Below are positions 30,770-42,263 of a stretch of DNA of 64,000 bases, piece after piece. Positions within the stretch are counted from its first letter, which is position 1; every line of letters begins with the position of its first letter. The DNA lies in NCBI GenBank assembly GCA_021234155.1, contig JAJEKV010000002.1, positions 29,385,115 to 29,449,114 on the forward strand. The letters are read 5' to 3'. This DNA is from Isoetes taiwanensis (lineage: Eukaryota; Streptophyta; Lycopodiopsida; Isoetales; Isoetaceae). A model generated the notes under the pieces. That model saw only the letters and a program-made list of their open reading frames with translations, was not told where the DNA came from and did no database searches. A program made the translations under genes and the position numbers.

Positions 30770-32060
30770 TTTGGGAGCCTTATCATAATGTTATGTGGAT
30801 ATATGACATTGGTTGATCTCATGTTGCACCTCTTGTATTGGGAACGGGGATAGAAACCTAGTAGCCATTATTTAGATGCTGCTCCTAGTTAGACCCCTTA
30901 TCCTATTATATGCGATCTGTGCATAGAACCCATCAGGCTATGAAGGCTTTGAAGTGGCTGAGCACCGCTGTGGACAACGGGTCAGTGGCTAAGTACGCGG
31001 AGGTCCTTGAATGCATCTGTGGATGTGGCAGAGGAGAGAGGTGAACCCAGGCTTGCTCTGGACAACGGAATATTTCTTTTTAGTATTTTATTATTCACAA
31101 CACAGGGCATAATTCCAACCAAGCGGCCGGTTTTTACGCATTTACGGGTGCATAATTGCATGTTGAATCGATAAGCTAGGAAAGGGAGCCGATTTGCCAT
31201 AAGTATGTGCCATAAATATTTGCCATAAGTATAGGCGATAGTTTAAGCACATCGGTTCAAGAGCCTTATGCACGGAAGGCGTTATGTGTTTTGGTTTTGA
31301 GTAATATATGCATGTGAACATCTTTGCTCATCGAAATCATTTTTTTATTGTTGTTCATCCAAATTCATTTGTTTTTATGTGTTTGGCGGGGGCACTAACT
31401 TGTTTGCTTTATTAATGGGCTTGGCCCACAGGCATAATGACCATCCCTTGTATGGGATGGCCCCATTATGCTTGGATGAACATGGGAATCATCTTGGGGT
31501 TCGACTCCCAGGGCTCATAGGAATTTGATGCTCATATATCTTTGTGGGAATATTCTATTGTGATACATATCGAACCATGCGATATTTGTTTGTTAGAGGG
31601 TAAGTCAAATGGGGTGGATTTGACCCCATCTTGACTTGCATTGAAGGGTCCAAATTTCATAAGGTGGAATATCATGTGTATTATGCCTCGATCCAATGGT
31701 CTAAAAATTTATAATACACCCCAAATGATAATATAAAGTATGTAGCAAAGAGGCTATGTTATCTAGCCCTAACTTGCAAACAAAGATGTTAAACATTTTA
31801 AGGTTGCCCCTAAGGGGAGAGCCCTCGTCATGTGGGTTTATGGCATATTTTAAGTATATGCCAGGAATTTGTCAATGACTGCTATAAACTTGCTATTGCT
31901 ATAGAGTGTAAACCCGCGGTCGCGGTGACTGACCGCTGTTGTTGGGCAGCCACTTTGGAAACGGGCTAACCGGTGCTTGGCCACGGAAGGAGAGAAAACG
32001 AAGGTTTAGTTTGAACAGGGGAAATATTGCAAAATAATCACCATCAGCATGCCGCTCATT
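30770..32060. other. spacer with a tRNA-like T-arm (copy A)
   Basis: No protein gene is seen. Near 31487-31520 a phrase with ggggttcgactccc resembles a tRNA T-arm/box B. In copy B (48478-48515) it is a perfect stem (ccggggttcgactccccagg). It may be a decayed tRNA-derived SINE. The rest is AT-rich. Confidence 0.35.
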
Positions 32061-32079
32061 TTGATACAATTGCAGATGG

Positions 32080-33000
32080 TAGAGGACAGCGGCAGTTCCA
32101 TGCCGGAGAGCTTCAGGTTTGAACATGTTTGCACAGATTAAATTCGTTTTTGCAGTATGAAGCTTGGTTTTACTATGTTTCTGTAATGCAGCACATATGG
32201 GGCGAGAATGGAAAAAACCATTGGCCGCTTGTTGAAAACCATTTCTTTACAAATCTGTTGGTTTTGGGTTTAATCTGTGGCCACACATGCAACCTCTGCC
32301 GCCGCTTGTTGGAAATGTCGGCTACATGCCAACATGAAAATGGTGTAATGCAGCAGTTCGATGCAAGAAACTGGAAGCCGGAATGTTTGTGGCAGGCCGG
32401 TTTGCTTCAAGATCCGGTCTAACTTCTGCTGCAAACAGATAAGGTGCTTCTTTGTTTAAAAATGGACGATTGTGCTTCAAAACATTCAAAACAGGTTGTA
32501 TATCAATTTATGATGTGGTTGTTCTGTGCAGTTGAAATACTATATGGTCATAGGCTGGATATGGGCAAAAACGAATTTGCTCCAACAAAGGTATGCAGTG
32601 GCTTATTTATTTCATGCTTTCACACAACCCTAGAATAATTTCTATTCTATGCCATAGCCGATAATGTGTCTTAGCTATGTATATCGGATCTTTTGGAGCT
32701 TTTGCCTTTTGAAGCATTCAAGATCAACAATGGCAAGAGTAAGATACAGTGTAAAACAACACAAGGCGATGCTTGCCATGCCAGGACAAGTGAGGTTTTC
32801 CTGGCATATAAGCTACTTACACGATTTTAAGAAGGCTTTTTTTACATTGTTTATGCTGCAATATAAATCACACTGGCCTCTTGGTATGAAACAGATATAT
32901 GATGAAGTACTGGATCATACAGTGGCCTTGTGGAGATTAAGACAAGATGTTTCAGACAAACAAATGCCACAACATGTTTGGGCAAATGCAAACTGCTGAT
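32080..33000 (+). CDS. unrecognised plus-strand gene, middle exons (copy A)
   Basis: Several exon-like blocks read rightward. A short block with MVEDSGSSMPESF ends at a donor-like TTCAG|GTTTG near 32119. An acceptor tttttgcag follows at about 32156. A 59-base exon lies at 32532-32590 (acceptor tctgtgcag, donor ACAAAG|GTATGC, reading EILYGHRLDMGKNEF). An open block at 32700-32998 contains PGQVRFSWHISYLHDFKKAF and HWPLGMKQIYDEVLDH. I cannot join these into one frame with certainty, and no family is recognised. They probably belong to the gene whose last exons are at 34383-34646. Confidence 0.35.
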
Positions 33001-33837
33001 TTATGGAGTGCAAAAATCAGGTCAGATAAAATGGCATTTGACCTGATGCATATTTTTCTACAGCCTGTGATGTATGAATAGAAGCAAAATGACCTCTATG
33101 CAGATCATGCTACAATTCATAATTTCATTTGAACTGAATCCAACAAGGTTTTTTGTGCCTTTATAGTCCTGCATGTTTCTTGTAGATGTTGATAATGTAA
33201 GCTTGTTTGTCCACATCTTTCGAATGGTGCTGCAGCTGCCACATTTTAATATGTAGATATTTTTTTCATGCTTATCCCTTGAGGTGACTGCTTACCTTTC
33301 CACTGTTGCTTGTACTTAACTAATTTTACGCTGTGATATGCAGAGACAAAGGAGCTAGTTACAAATGAGTAGCCAACAGTGTTTTCTGTGAAATACTTAG
33401 AGCATCATAACATATAAACCATGAAAACCAGATCTGGAGATCACATTTGGCATTTTGAGATCCCTAGATAAAAACATTGCACAGTATAAGTTAATCCAAA
33501 AGCGCTTCTGACTAGCACATCCGAAAGCGCGTCTCATTAGCACATCTGAAACATCATTTTCATTTACTTGTGTCTTTGTAATGACACTCTTGTTTTAGTA
33601 TGTTTTTGACTTGGTGCTGATAACAATCTTGTATTTGAATAGTTTGGCAAGATATATTGAATCAATAGAAAAGATATCTTTAATGTGAAGGCACATTATT
33701 ATTCTATTATTGAGTTTCGCAAAATGTTGAACTAATTAGAAAGTATAATGTGTATGTCTTCTGATGTAATGTGAATTCATATGATTAATTTTGTTATTGA
33801 ACTCAATTTGCAATTAAACTCAATTTGCAATTAATTG

Positions 33838-34200
33838 AATTGACCAATAGCATGACCATTGTCCTGACTAATAGGCTAACCAATGTCCTGACTAATAACT
33901 TGACTACTTTCTTGACTAATAGTGTGACTCATTGTGTTGACTAATAAAAGTGACCATAGTCGACTAATATTCGACTAATATTACGACTAATTTCGACTAA
34001 CGACGACAAATGTCGACTAATAGGTGACATTTGTTGTCCGACTAATATCGGCGTGTACCACGGCGTTTGGGCGACGAATTACGATGCATCATCGATGCAC
34101 AATCGTCGAATAATATTAGTCGAGCTAGTCGTCGATAATTGTCGACCACTTTCGACTGGGCATTTGTATGATTTGTAAAGGCTTTTCGACAATTTTTTCC
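33838..34200 (+). repeat. CTGACTAATA-type minisatellite, copy A version
   Basis: Irregular direct repeats of 'gactaat' with spacers run through this block. Compared with copy B (50812-51190) nearly every CTG/CAG has become CG or similar (tcgactaatattcgactaat against cctgactaatattctgac), a systematic difference discussed in the findings. No coding function is likely. Confidence 0.7.
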
Positions 34201-34382
34201 GGCGTCTAGCGGACATTCTCACAATTTTTACTTTGAAGTGCCAACCCACAATGGATGGCTAAAATCTTACCCGGGTACAAATGATTTCTTTGATTCCAAA
34301 GAGTTGGTACGAATGATTCTTTGCTTTTGAAGAGTTTGTAACTTGCTAGTTAATTTGTTACTATTTTTTTTTAACTCTATAG

Positions 34383-34646
34383 GCCAATTCTACTACTGAA
34401 AAGAACGAGCAGAAAGCATGCTACAACAGTTTGCAATCTGACATTCTGAAGGCATTAAATACATGTTAGGCCAGTCTTTTAAATTTCTTTGTTTTCTTTC
34501 TGATTGTGTTTACTGTCATTCCAGCATTAAGTCTTACTAATTCTATTTATTTTGCAGCATTTTGGGCTTTGCAGTACTGCTTATGTTACAACTTAGCTCT
34601 TGGAAAACTTGTTGTTCAACTAACTAGGCTATCCTCCTACAAGTGA
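34383..34646 (+). CDS. unrecognised gene, last two exons (A/B junction)
   Basis: Exon 34383-34464 (82 bp, acceptor ctatag, donor AATACAT|GTTAGG) reads NSTTEKNEQKACYNSLQSD and then ILKALNT. Exon 34558-34646 (acceptor ttttgcag) continues in matching phase through a split Ser codon to FWALQYCLCYNLALGKLVVQ and ends SSYK-TGA. Phase agreement, splice signals and conservation in copies B/C support a real gene. The tandem-unit boundary (34554) falls exactly at the acceptor of the last exon, so each internal unit junction rebuilds the gene's end. Family not recognised. Confidence 0.55.
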
Positions 34647-35526
34647 ATAAGGAAACAATAAAGTAGTCTTTGAGATTGACGATCAGATTAAAGAAAGTAA
34701 TTTTTGAATTATTCATAACTTACGGATGACATCTATATGACCTAAGCTATTCCATCAGCAATTGCAGCTCTTGCATTAGATTGGCTATCTTGAGTATGAG
34801 CTAGTTTGCAAATCGACCAATAAATGTTTTGTAAAGGAAATCCTCGATTTTGCTCTCAACTTGTGACATTTTGACTTCGATTTGCCTGCAAAACCATTCA
34901 CCATCATGCTTCAGATAGAGGCTCATGTACCAAATATTACATGTGCTTGATGTGTTAAACTCCCTAGCTAACGAGCCCTAAATAAAAACTACAAATGGCA
35001 AAGTTTGTACCAACGGGAGGGCAGAAACTAGAAGTCATGGCGAACCAAGATGGTACTTTCGAGCGAAGATGGTACTTTCGGATTCATCAAATTCGAGCTT
35101 ACATCTACCATCTTTGGACCATCCTCGATTTAGAACACAAACAACCGCCAGTTTACAGGGTACAATCGGTTTGGAGCAGTCATCAACATATTCTGAGTAT
35201 ATTCCAGCATATACTCAGGATATGCCACAACCCCATACAAACGAGGGTTTGCCCCCCCTAGGGGCAACCCAAAAATCAAAGCACTATAATATGACTTTAT
35301 GCTTAGGTCTAAAATATTTTAGACAAAGGGCAATACCCATTTCACGTAATGATGACAATGAAATGCCATCTCAAGACAAGACAAACAATAAAATAACATC
35401 ATTATATTAACAATATTATCATAAATAGTAACCTTATATTGGTATTATTATTATGGCACGAAGTCTAATATTTCTCCTAGCTCTATACTTGAGGTCTTTC
35501 TAAGAGCTTGGAGCTGGTATAGATGG
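34647..35526. other. spacer before SP1 in copy B
   Basis: Equivalent to 17605-18479. The 136-codon frame of copies A and C is altered here at 35057-35115 (actttcg for actcg, acatct for ctgtct, atctttgg for atgctgg). Confidence 0.4.
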
Positions 35527-36036
35527 TCAACGACCATATTTTGGCATACGTTGTGGTTTCATATATACTGATGGCATAGGTTTATTAAGGTGGGTTGATA
35601 GTTTCGGATCAGGACTTGGAGTTTCTTCACATCCATGAGACATGGGTGGTAGGCTTATAACTATACAAAGTTGTAGATGTCCATGTGGGCATTCACAATC
35701 GCACGGGGATGGTGAAGGTTTGGGCTTTGGTTCTGGTTTTGGTTCTGGATCTGGTGTGTCTTCCAATGCACGTCCCTTTCGACATTGTGGACATCCTGAT
35801 GTTGTTATGCTAATAGTCCTGCAAAATAGCCATGTATAAAATTGAAGATGACCAACAACAACAAAGGCAGCAATAGCAGCAACAACATCAACATTAACAT
35901 ACCATGTTATGTCATCTACATTTGGGGAAGAATCTGGTATCTCATGGCCCGTTTCATTAGCAACATGACGAGCTTGTGCCAATGATGCAAGAGCTAAGAA
36001 TGCAAACATAAGAATTATCTTCATGATGGTAGACAT
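35527..36036 (-). CDS. SP1 copy B: small secreted Cys/Pro-rich protein
   Basis: The ATG at 36036 gives a signal peptide (IILMFAFLALASLAQA, cleavage expected before RHV). The frame is open to TAG/TGA-side end at 35527, 169 codons if unspliced. However, 35902-35819 looks like an 84-base in-frame intron (GTATGTTAATG...ATTTTGCAG, T-rich). Splicing it joins DDIT to TISITTSGCPQC and gives 141 residues, removing a hydrophobic stretch that would otherwise look like a membrane helix. The mature protein has CPQC, a Pro-Glu/Lys run (PDPEPKPEPKPKPSPSP), a CDCEC cluster and a basic Pro-rich tail. It is probably extracellular or cell-wall associated; family not recognised. TATA box at 36062-36070 on the minus strand. 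The inverted paralogue SP2 lies 5.3 kb away. Confidence 0.75.
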   Translation of the reverse strand: MSTIMKIILMFAFLALASLAQARHVANETGHEIPDSSPNVDDITWYVNVDVVAAIAAFVVVGHLQFYTWLFCRTISITTSGCPQCRKGRALEDTPDPEPKPEPKPKPSPSPCDCECPHGHLQLCIVISLPPMSHGCEETPSPDPKLSTHLNKPMPSVYMKPQRMPKYGR

Positions 36037-36061
36037 GCTTTCTATAGTAGAATCAAAGTGC

Positions 36062-36070
36062 CTTTATATA
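36062..36070 (-). promoter_or_regulatory. TATA box of SP1 (copy B)
   Basis: TATATAAAG on the minus strand, 26 bases before the ATG at 36036, as in copy A. Confidence 0.6.
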
Positions 36071-38679
36071 GCCATGAAGCTTCACATCCCAAGCATGAGA
36101 TCCTTCTTTTGAGATTGGTACGCTTCTCATGCAATTGTTGTTTTATTCGTCGAAGTCAACTTATTAATGTTGCACACACAATCACGACCTTTATTCCAAT
36201 TAAGATTTTTAGATTTTATGCTATTGACAAAGGACATGAATGGATTTAATCTAGCATAACAAATAATGTGGTATTTTTTACTGGATTTCATCATGCAATC
36301 TATGATGATAAAATATGTATATCAATTTCAAAATTATATTATTAGTGAAATGAGGGAATCCGCCTTTTTCTATAAGTGATATGCCACCTACATGTACAAG
36401 GCGGCAGAAAAAAACTCATAATTATATACTACTAGTTATGGTGCCCGGCTTTGCTAGGCGTAACTACAATTTTATTATAGAATTATATGAATAAGATGTA
36501 GGATTTAAGAACATATGTAGGGTTCTCAATGATGTTGCTTTTAAATTATTGTCCAAGTTGGACGTCACGGTTTCCTTGATTGTAAAATGACAATTGCATC
36601 TACAGATACTATAAAAGTGGCGTATATTTTTTTACAACAAAATAATAACCCGATTAATCACGACATGTTTGGCATGTAAAGTAGTTCTTACGTAGGTTGT
36701 TATTATTTGGCATGTAAAGTGAAGAATACTTCAAAGCAATGAGGGAAGGGATTGCCATCCTTTACTAATCATATGATATAGACAAATCGAGATGCTTATT
36801 CCAAGAGCACTCTAAAATATTACTTTGCTCAATAATAATTTTGTTTTTCTAGCTTGCTTTGAATGCACACCTTATTTAGTTTGCTAAGTTCGATGCAAAC
36901 AATAGCAAGAAAGAATAAGACTACATGCTAGAAAAAACATGGGAAAGGAAAGATCACACCCGAATAAAAAAGAGGTTTTAGGGAGAATTTAATTGCTACG
37001 TGTAAAGGTAGTGGTTTATGTTATCAAATGTTGCATGGACCAAATTTTAAGTGCAATAATCTTGTATTTCTATCTTAAACTATGCTTGATATATCTATTG
37101 TATATAAAACCCCATACAAAAACTAGTCAAGAGAGAAGCATTTAACAATATACAAGAAAGAGCAATTCCCACCCTTCCAAATCATAGAAGAACTACCCAA
37201 CCTTTACCCCTAAGCTTGCCTTACTACTTTTCGTTTATTTGAAGGACGATTCTTTCTTAATGTACTTCTGAATGTTAATATTTAAGATTCTAATCTATCC
37301 TTATGTGAATGTTAAAAACTTGATATAACCATCAAATTTAGAATGCACTTGTAGCAGGATGTTTGTGATTTAAGCAAGCAAGGTTCTGTGATCTAGTGAC
37401 ATGGACTTAGGCAATTGTTGTTGTGGCACTTATAGTTGTGGCTATCAATAATTGTTCTTTTGTCGGGCATTTGTGCAATGCTTCTGCCCACCGCTAGTGC
37501 TCTATGGTTTCATTGTGAAACAAACTATCACTTAAACTTTTATTCTACTCTAGAATGTTTACTATAACTTGCATTGTTTATATTTGTACCATGCATCTTC
37601 AACATTTAAGTCATATGAAGGTCAATCTACTCTTTGCTCCATCCATCTCTACATTCGATCCCCCCAACACATATGTGCAATGTCACTTCACCTTCTACAC
37701 ATGCATGTCTGTTTGTCTGCCTTACAATGAAATAAAACTAAGTAGTATTTACTAGAGCTATGGGGATGATTAGTTGGCTGGCTTGTCTTATGGAAGGATA
37801 ACCAAATTTGACGTGGCATAACTTTGGCCATTGGATCTTCACATTTCCTTCAAACAATTCAAGCAATTCTAGCCTATCCACGTAGCAAGTCACCTCAATT
37901 AAAATCAATTCCTGCCATTAGATCTAAGAATTTCTCCATCTATGATAGAGAAAATTAGAAAAGCCATGGAAATTTCTTACGGCAAGTTCTACCAATGATG
38001 TTCTGGATTTCATTTGTCAGCTTCCCTCTTTACAGTTGCATCCTGCATAGGCATTCTACATTGACCTCAAACTTCGTTGCATATGATGAGCATTGTAGGA
38101 AGGGTCGACAACAAACAGAAATGGACAAAGAAGATGGAGCACTATTTATTCTTTTTTGAATGGTTAAGAAAGAAACTCGAACAAAATTATCAACGTGCTA
38201 AGAAATATATAAGAGGATAAATCTTTGTTTGCTAGCTCTTTCTTCTCTCATCTGCCATTTTTCACACTTCTTCCATTTCACTCTCCCCCCATTATCCCAT
38301 CTAACTCTTTTGCCCCAAGCACCCATTATTGCTAGTTATTTTTTGAATTGCCCTCGTTGGGGGCAATTCATTTGGGAATCTTGAGGCGTATTCTAGGTAT
38401 ACCTAATGATCTAATGACTACAATCACAAGTTATTTTTCTGCTGATGGAAACGTCTTATATTCTTTCAAGTGATACGTCTGTTTTGAAGGACAATATAAT
38501 GCTGATGTCACTAATGCCATTTGGAAGATGCATATATTATGTAGGGAAGAACAACTGCCAAAGCATGAGTGCACTGGGGTGATAGATAGGAATTCAACAC
38601 AAGAATACCATATTGCTTGTGTCTCAATCTCGTAGTGTTAAGTGTAGTGGGGATGTCTACTATGTATTTGCTAACATGC

Positions 38680-40090
38680 ATATGCGCAATGTTGTCTCAT
38701 GGATAGCTGGATGTATTCAGGAAAATGCTGCAAAGATGGCTCTTCATATCTTTCATCACATGAAAGTTAAGGGATGAAACCATATAGTGAAACTTTTGCT
38801 ATATGCGGATTATATAGTCATCCTATCACGTTCAGTGGCAGGGATGCAGAAGCACTTGGATGCATTGGCATATAATAAGGGAATCCGAGTAAATCTAGCT
38901 AAAACAAAATTGGTTGTCTTTGGGGCAAATAAAACAGACCATCTGTTATTCTTTTATAAAAGCATGCCAGTTGAGCTGGTAAACTCGTATAAATATTTGG
39001 GAGTGGAAGTTGATAAAAGTCCGAGCTGGAATATGGCCGTAGAGCATAGAGTGAAAGCGGGTCTCAAAGCTTTGTATAGTATGCAGCGTAGAAGTGCCAA
39101 AGCTGAAATTTGGAATTTTGACATGAAACGGATGTTATATAGAGTACTTGTTCAGACAGTACTGTTATACGGGTGTGAGGTTTGGGGGGCCAGGCTTGGC
39201 AGCGGATACATGGAAAAAGGAGAGAAGGTTCAAAAAAAGTTTCCTTAGAAATGGAGCTAGGCACAAAGGTACAAACACCATATGACATGATGCTTGCTGA
39301 ATGTGATATGATGCCTGTTGAGGCAGAAGCTTTGTGCAAACTGCTTACATATCTTTATAAGATACGGTTTGGAGGGGATGATGATAACATGCCGCGTTTG
39401 GCAATGGAGGAGATAAAATTGAAGGGTTGGTATGATGATGTTGAGGAGTGGATGTGGAAATGGGGGGGTTAAATACCCACGATCTATATGCGCACCGCAA
39501 GGATATTCGATCATGGGTAAAAAAGGATGTCATTATGAAAAACTGGAGAGTCCCGGAGATTAAGAAGGATATCTATAGACGGTGTATTAATCCAAAACTT
39601 CAAGAGGCTAAGTACCTTCGAGAAAAGTATGTCTCTGAAGCTTAGATACTCAATTAGCAGAATGAGACTCAGCTCACTTAGACTTGGAGTAGAAGTTGGT
39701 AGATGGAGTGAAATCCCGCATGAAATGAGGCATTGTAAAGCATGTGATATGCAGGAAGTGGAGGATGAACAACATGTGCTCTTGAGGTGCCCTGCGTATC
39801 TAGAAATTCGAAACAGATATAATATTTTAGCATCAACTTTATTGGAGTTTTTTTATTTAGAAGGCAAACTCATAGAAAAATTCATAAGAGATATCCTGAG
39901 TCTGAGGGAACAATTTGGTCATAATTCAATAAGAGAGGAGTTGGGAGAAGAGGCTAATGCATTACTACCTGAAGATGAATTAGATGATATTTTCTATAAT
40001 GTTGATTGTATTTGTTGAACGTCTGATAGACCTGGTGGTCTGCAAACGTGATTAATAAATATTACATTTCATTTCATTTCATTTTATTTC
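38680..40090 (+). mobile_element. LINE 3' half in copy B
   Basis: Same element as in copy A. The RT stretch 38787-39248 has YADY in place of YADD. The C-terminal stretch 39629-40018 is open here (129 codons) with CKACDMQEVEDEQHVLLRCP and ends before the TTTCA tail (40063-40090). A stop after QKKFP at 39246-39248 separates the two, so even this best copy is broken. Confidence 0.85.
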
Positions 40091-41136
40091 AATGCTTGTC
40101 TAATAATGGAATCTCTCTTTTATGTCAAGCGCATTCCTACTGATGTCTTGCAATCTGGATATCTATCATTATATGTTTTTCTAAACAGTAAATTAGTTAA
40201 CAATGGAAGCATTTGAGCTTCTCGAGGAATTGCATTTGAGGGCATTATTCCCAGTGCAGCTGCTTCTAAATGGTTACATTGTACGCATCGATAGGCTATG
40301 AAGTGGAGCTCCGGCAGCATTTAGCTATGGTTATTCTGAAGCTTTATGCATGCCTCTTTTCTGGGTAGTTATATGCCAAAGTATAATGAAGAAATGCATT
40401 CTTATTCTTTGATGATTGGCTGATTTAAGCAACACAAGGCTTTGCAAATTGGATGGTGATTGTCAGGCAGACTCTCGTCCCATTGCCAGATTCTCAATGA
40501 CAACGGCATTTTTATGAATTTCAACTTTGATAGCTTCTCTGATTTTGTCAAGAACTGGACAGATCTTAACAAGAAGGCTTTATGGTGATTGAAAGGTCTT
40601 AGCCTTTCAAAATATGACATGTCCGTGCACTCAGCATGTAAATAGAGTGGGCAAATCATATCGCATTGAAGATGAGCAGGGCAAGGCAAAAGGAAAACGG
40701 AAAAATGAAGGGGAAGTGGGAAATGTGGTCAAATGCTCTTAATTGTGTAATTTTTTAAGAACGTGATTTCGTTTAACAATTGCTCCAGTGTATCTTTACA
40801 TTTCCTAGCTATAGCTAGCATTGTTGGGCTCCATTTCTAGTATAATCTTAAAGTTATAAATATTTTATCATCATTGATTGCATGATTATATCCAGTAAAA
40901 AAATACCACATTATTTGTTATGCCAAGATAAATTCCATTCATGTCCTCTGTCATTTGCATAATATCTAAAAATCTTAATTGGAATAAAGGTCATGATTGT
41001 GTGTGTGCAACATTAACGAGTTGACTTTGACGAATAAAACAACAATTGCATGAGAAGCGTACCAACCTCAAAAGAAGGATCTCATGCTTGGGATGTGAAG
41101 CTTCATGGCTATATAAAGGCACTTTGGTTCTACTAT

Positions 41137-41374
41137 TACTCAAAAGGCATCTTCGAAGACAACTCTTGATATTTAACTTATATAAATATTGTGTGCATGA
41201 AATTATATTCATGCCTAATGTTTTAACTCTAAACAATATGCTGCTATTGAATTGAGGTTACTTAACTCAATTCCTTACTATGATGATCATATTTCATGAT
41301 CTCAACCCTATGTTTATTTATTTTCCATAATTAATGACTAAAAAGCTTCACTCTTTCAAAAAAAAAAAAAAAAA
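41137..41374 (+). mobile_element. poly-A retroposon in SP2 leader (copy B)
   Basis: Same insertion as 24094-24330. The A run is longer and the right-hand target repeat has lost two bases (aaaaatagaaagc instead of aaactatagaaagc). Confidence 0.7.
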
Positions 41375-41384
41375 AATAGAAAGC

Positions 41385-42013
41385 ATGTTGACCATCATAA
41401 AGATACTTCTTATGTTTGCATTCTTAGCTCTTGCATCATTGGCACAAGCTCATCATGTTGCTAATGAAACGGGCCATGACATGCCACAATGTCTGGGCAT
41501 TTAGTCTAGTGGTAACACACTAGGTCTAGCAACTATAGGTCTCAAGTTCGAGACTGCCCAGAATCGCACTATGAACTGTTGGGTGTCAAAACCCACAGAC
41601 GCAATGTAAAGTGGTTGGGGGCAGGGCCCAACCAAGCAATGTAGTGTGGTGTGTGGTCACATGTCCAGTTGGATGCTGCCTAGTGGCGTGACGTTAAAAT
41701 ACTATCTATCTATCTATCCCCAAATATAGGTGATATAATATGGTATGTTAATGTTAGTGCTGTCGTTGCTGTTATTACTGCCATTGTTGTTGTTATCTTC
41801 AATTTCATACATGGTTGTTTTGTAGGACTATTAGCATAACAACATCAGGATGTCCACAATCTCCAGTGGGATGTGCATCGAAATGTACTCCAGAACCTGA
41901 TCCGATGCCCAAAACCTCCACGTCCAGAACCCACTCCAACACCCACTTGCGATTGTAGATGCCCACGAGTATGTCAAATTGCACATCCACAACTTTATAT
42001 CTCTAATATATAA
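41385..42013 (+). pseudogene. SP2 copy B, interrupted by the SINE
   Basis: Same structure as in copy A: signal peptide from the ATG at 41385, early stop inside the SINE, homology to SP1 resuming at about 41720, end at 42011-42013. The frame change in the Pro-rich part is also present, so it is shared by the copies and not a local error. Confidence 0.75.
41491..41719 (+). mobile_element. tRNA-derived SINE in SP2 (copy B)
   Basis: Box A TAGTCTAGTGG and box B GTTCGAGAC are intact, and the (TATC)n tail ends at about 41718. Here the sequence after box B is gactgccc; copy A has gacgcccc, another CTG-linked difference. Confidence 0.85.
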
Positions 42014-42162
42014 TTGTAATATGGAGGATTAGGGGGCAGCTTAGGGGCACGTGATATTGTTGTTTTTTTTGCTTAGAGTTAGACAGGTGTGAGCTTCTAA
42101 AATACTAAGTAAGAGAATGGACGTTTGAGAATTTGACAGCTGGAATAATAATAGTATCTTGG

Positions 42163-42263
42163 GAAAGTTCTAGAAGGATGGAGTTTGAAGCGTGGTGCAG
42201 GTTCCGGAAGGGCCTGGGACTATTGTTCGAGAAGCTTCTGGAACGTGCAGCATAGTATAAAAG
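42163..42263 (+). promoter_or_regulatory. heat-shock-type promoter (copy B)
   Basis: Same arrays as copy A: GAAagTTCtaGAA at 42163-42175, TTCcgGAA at 42202-42209, TTCgaGAAgcTTCtgGAA at 42226-42243, and TATAAAAG at 42256-42263. Confidence 0.75.

Larger units (their letters stand above)
17512..34553. repeat. tandem unit copy A (17,042 bp)
   Basis: The sequence beginning gcagcattttgggctttgca at 17512 recurs at 34554 and 51545, and the DNA in between is collinear and nearly identical over whole units. The units are 17,042 and 16,991 bp, and a third runs off the window. Copy A shows many local scrambles at CAG/CTG sites, above all at 25370-25640, 27820-28020, 29770-29890 and 33940-34210. Confidence 0.95.

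Noticed and set aside
30497-30853. 118-codon plus-strand frame (MAYLEPAFAHKSPP...)
   Set aside because: It is antisense to a minus-strand exon with a strong splice donor; its composition is that of a shadow frame.
35642-35839. Gly/Ser-rich plus frame (LGFGSGFGSGSG)
   Set aside because: It is the antisense of the Pro-rich linker of SP1.
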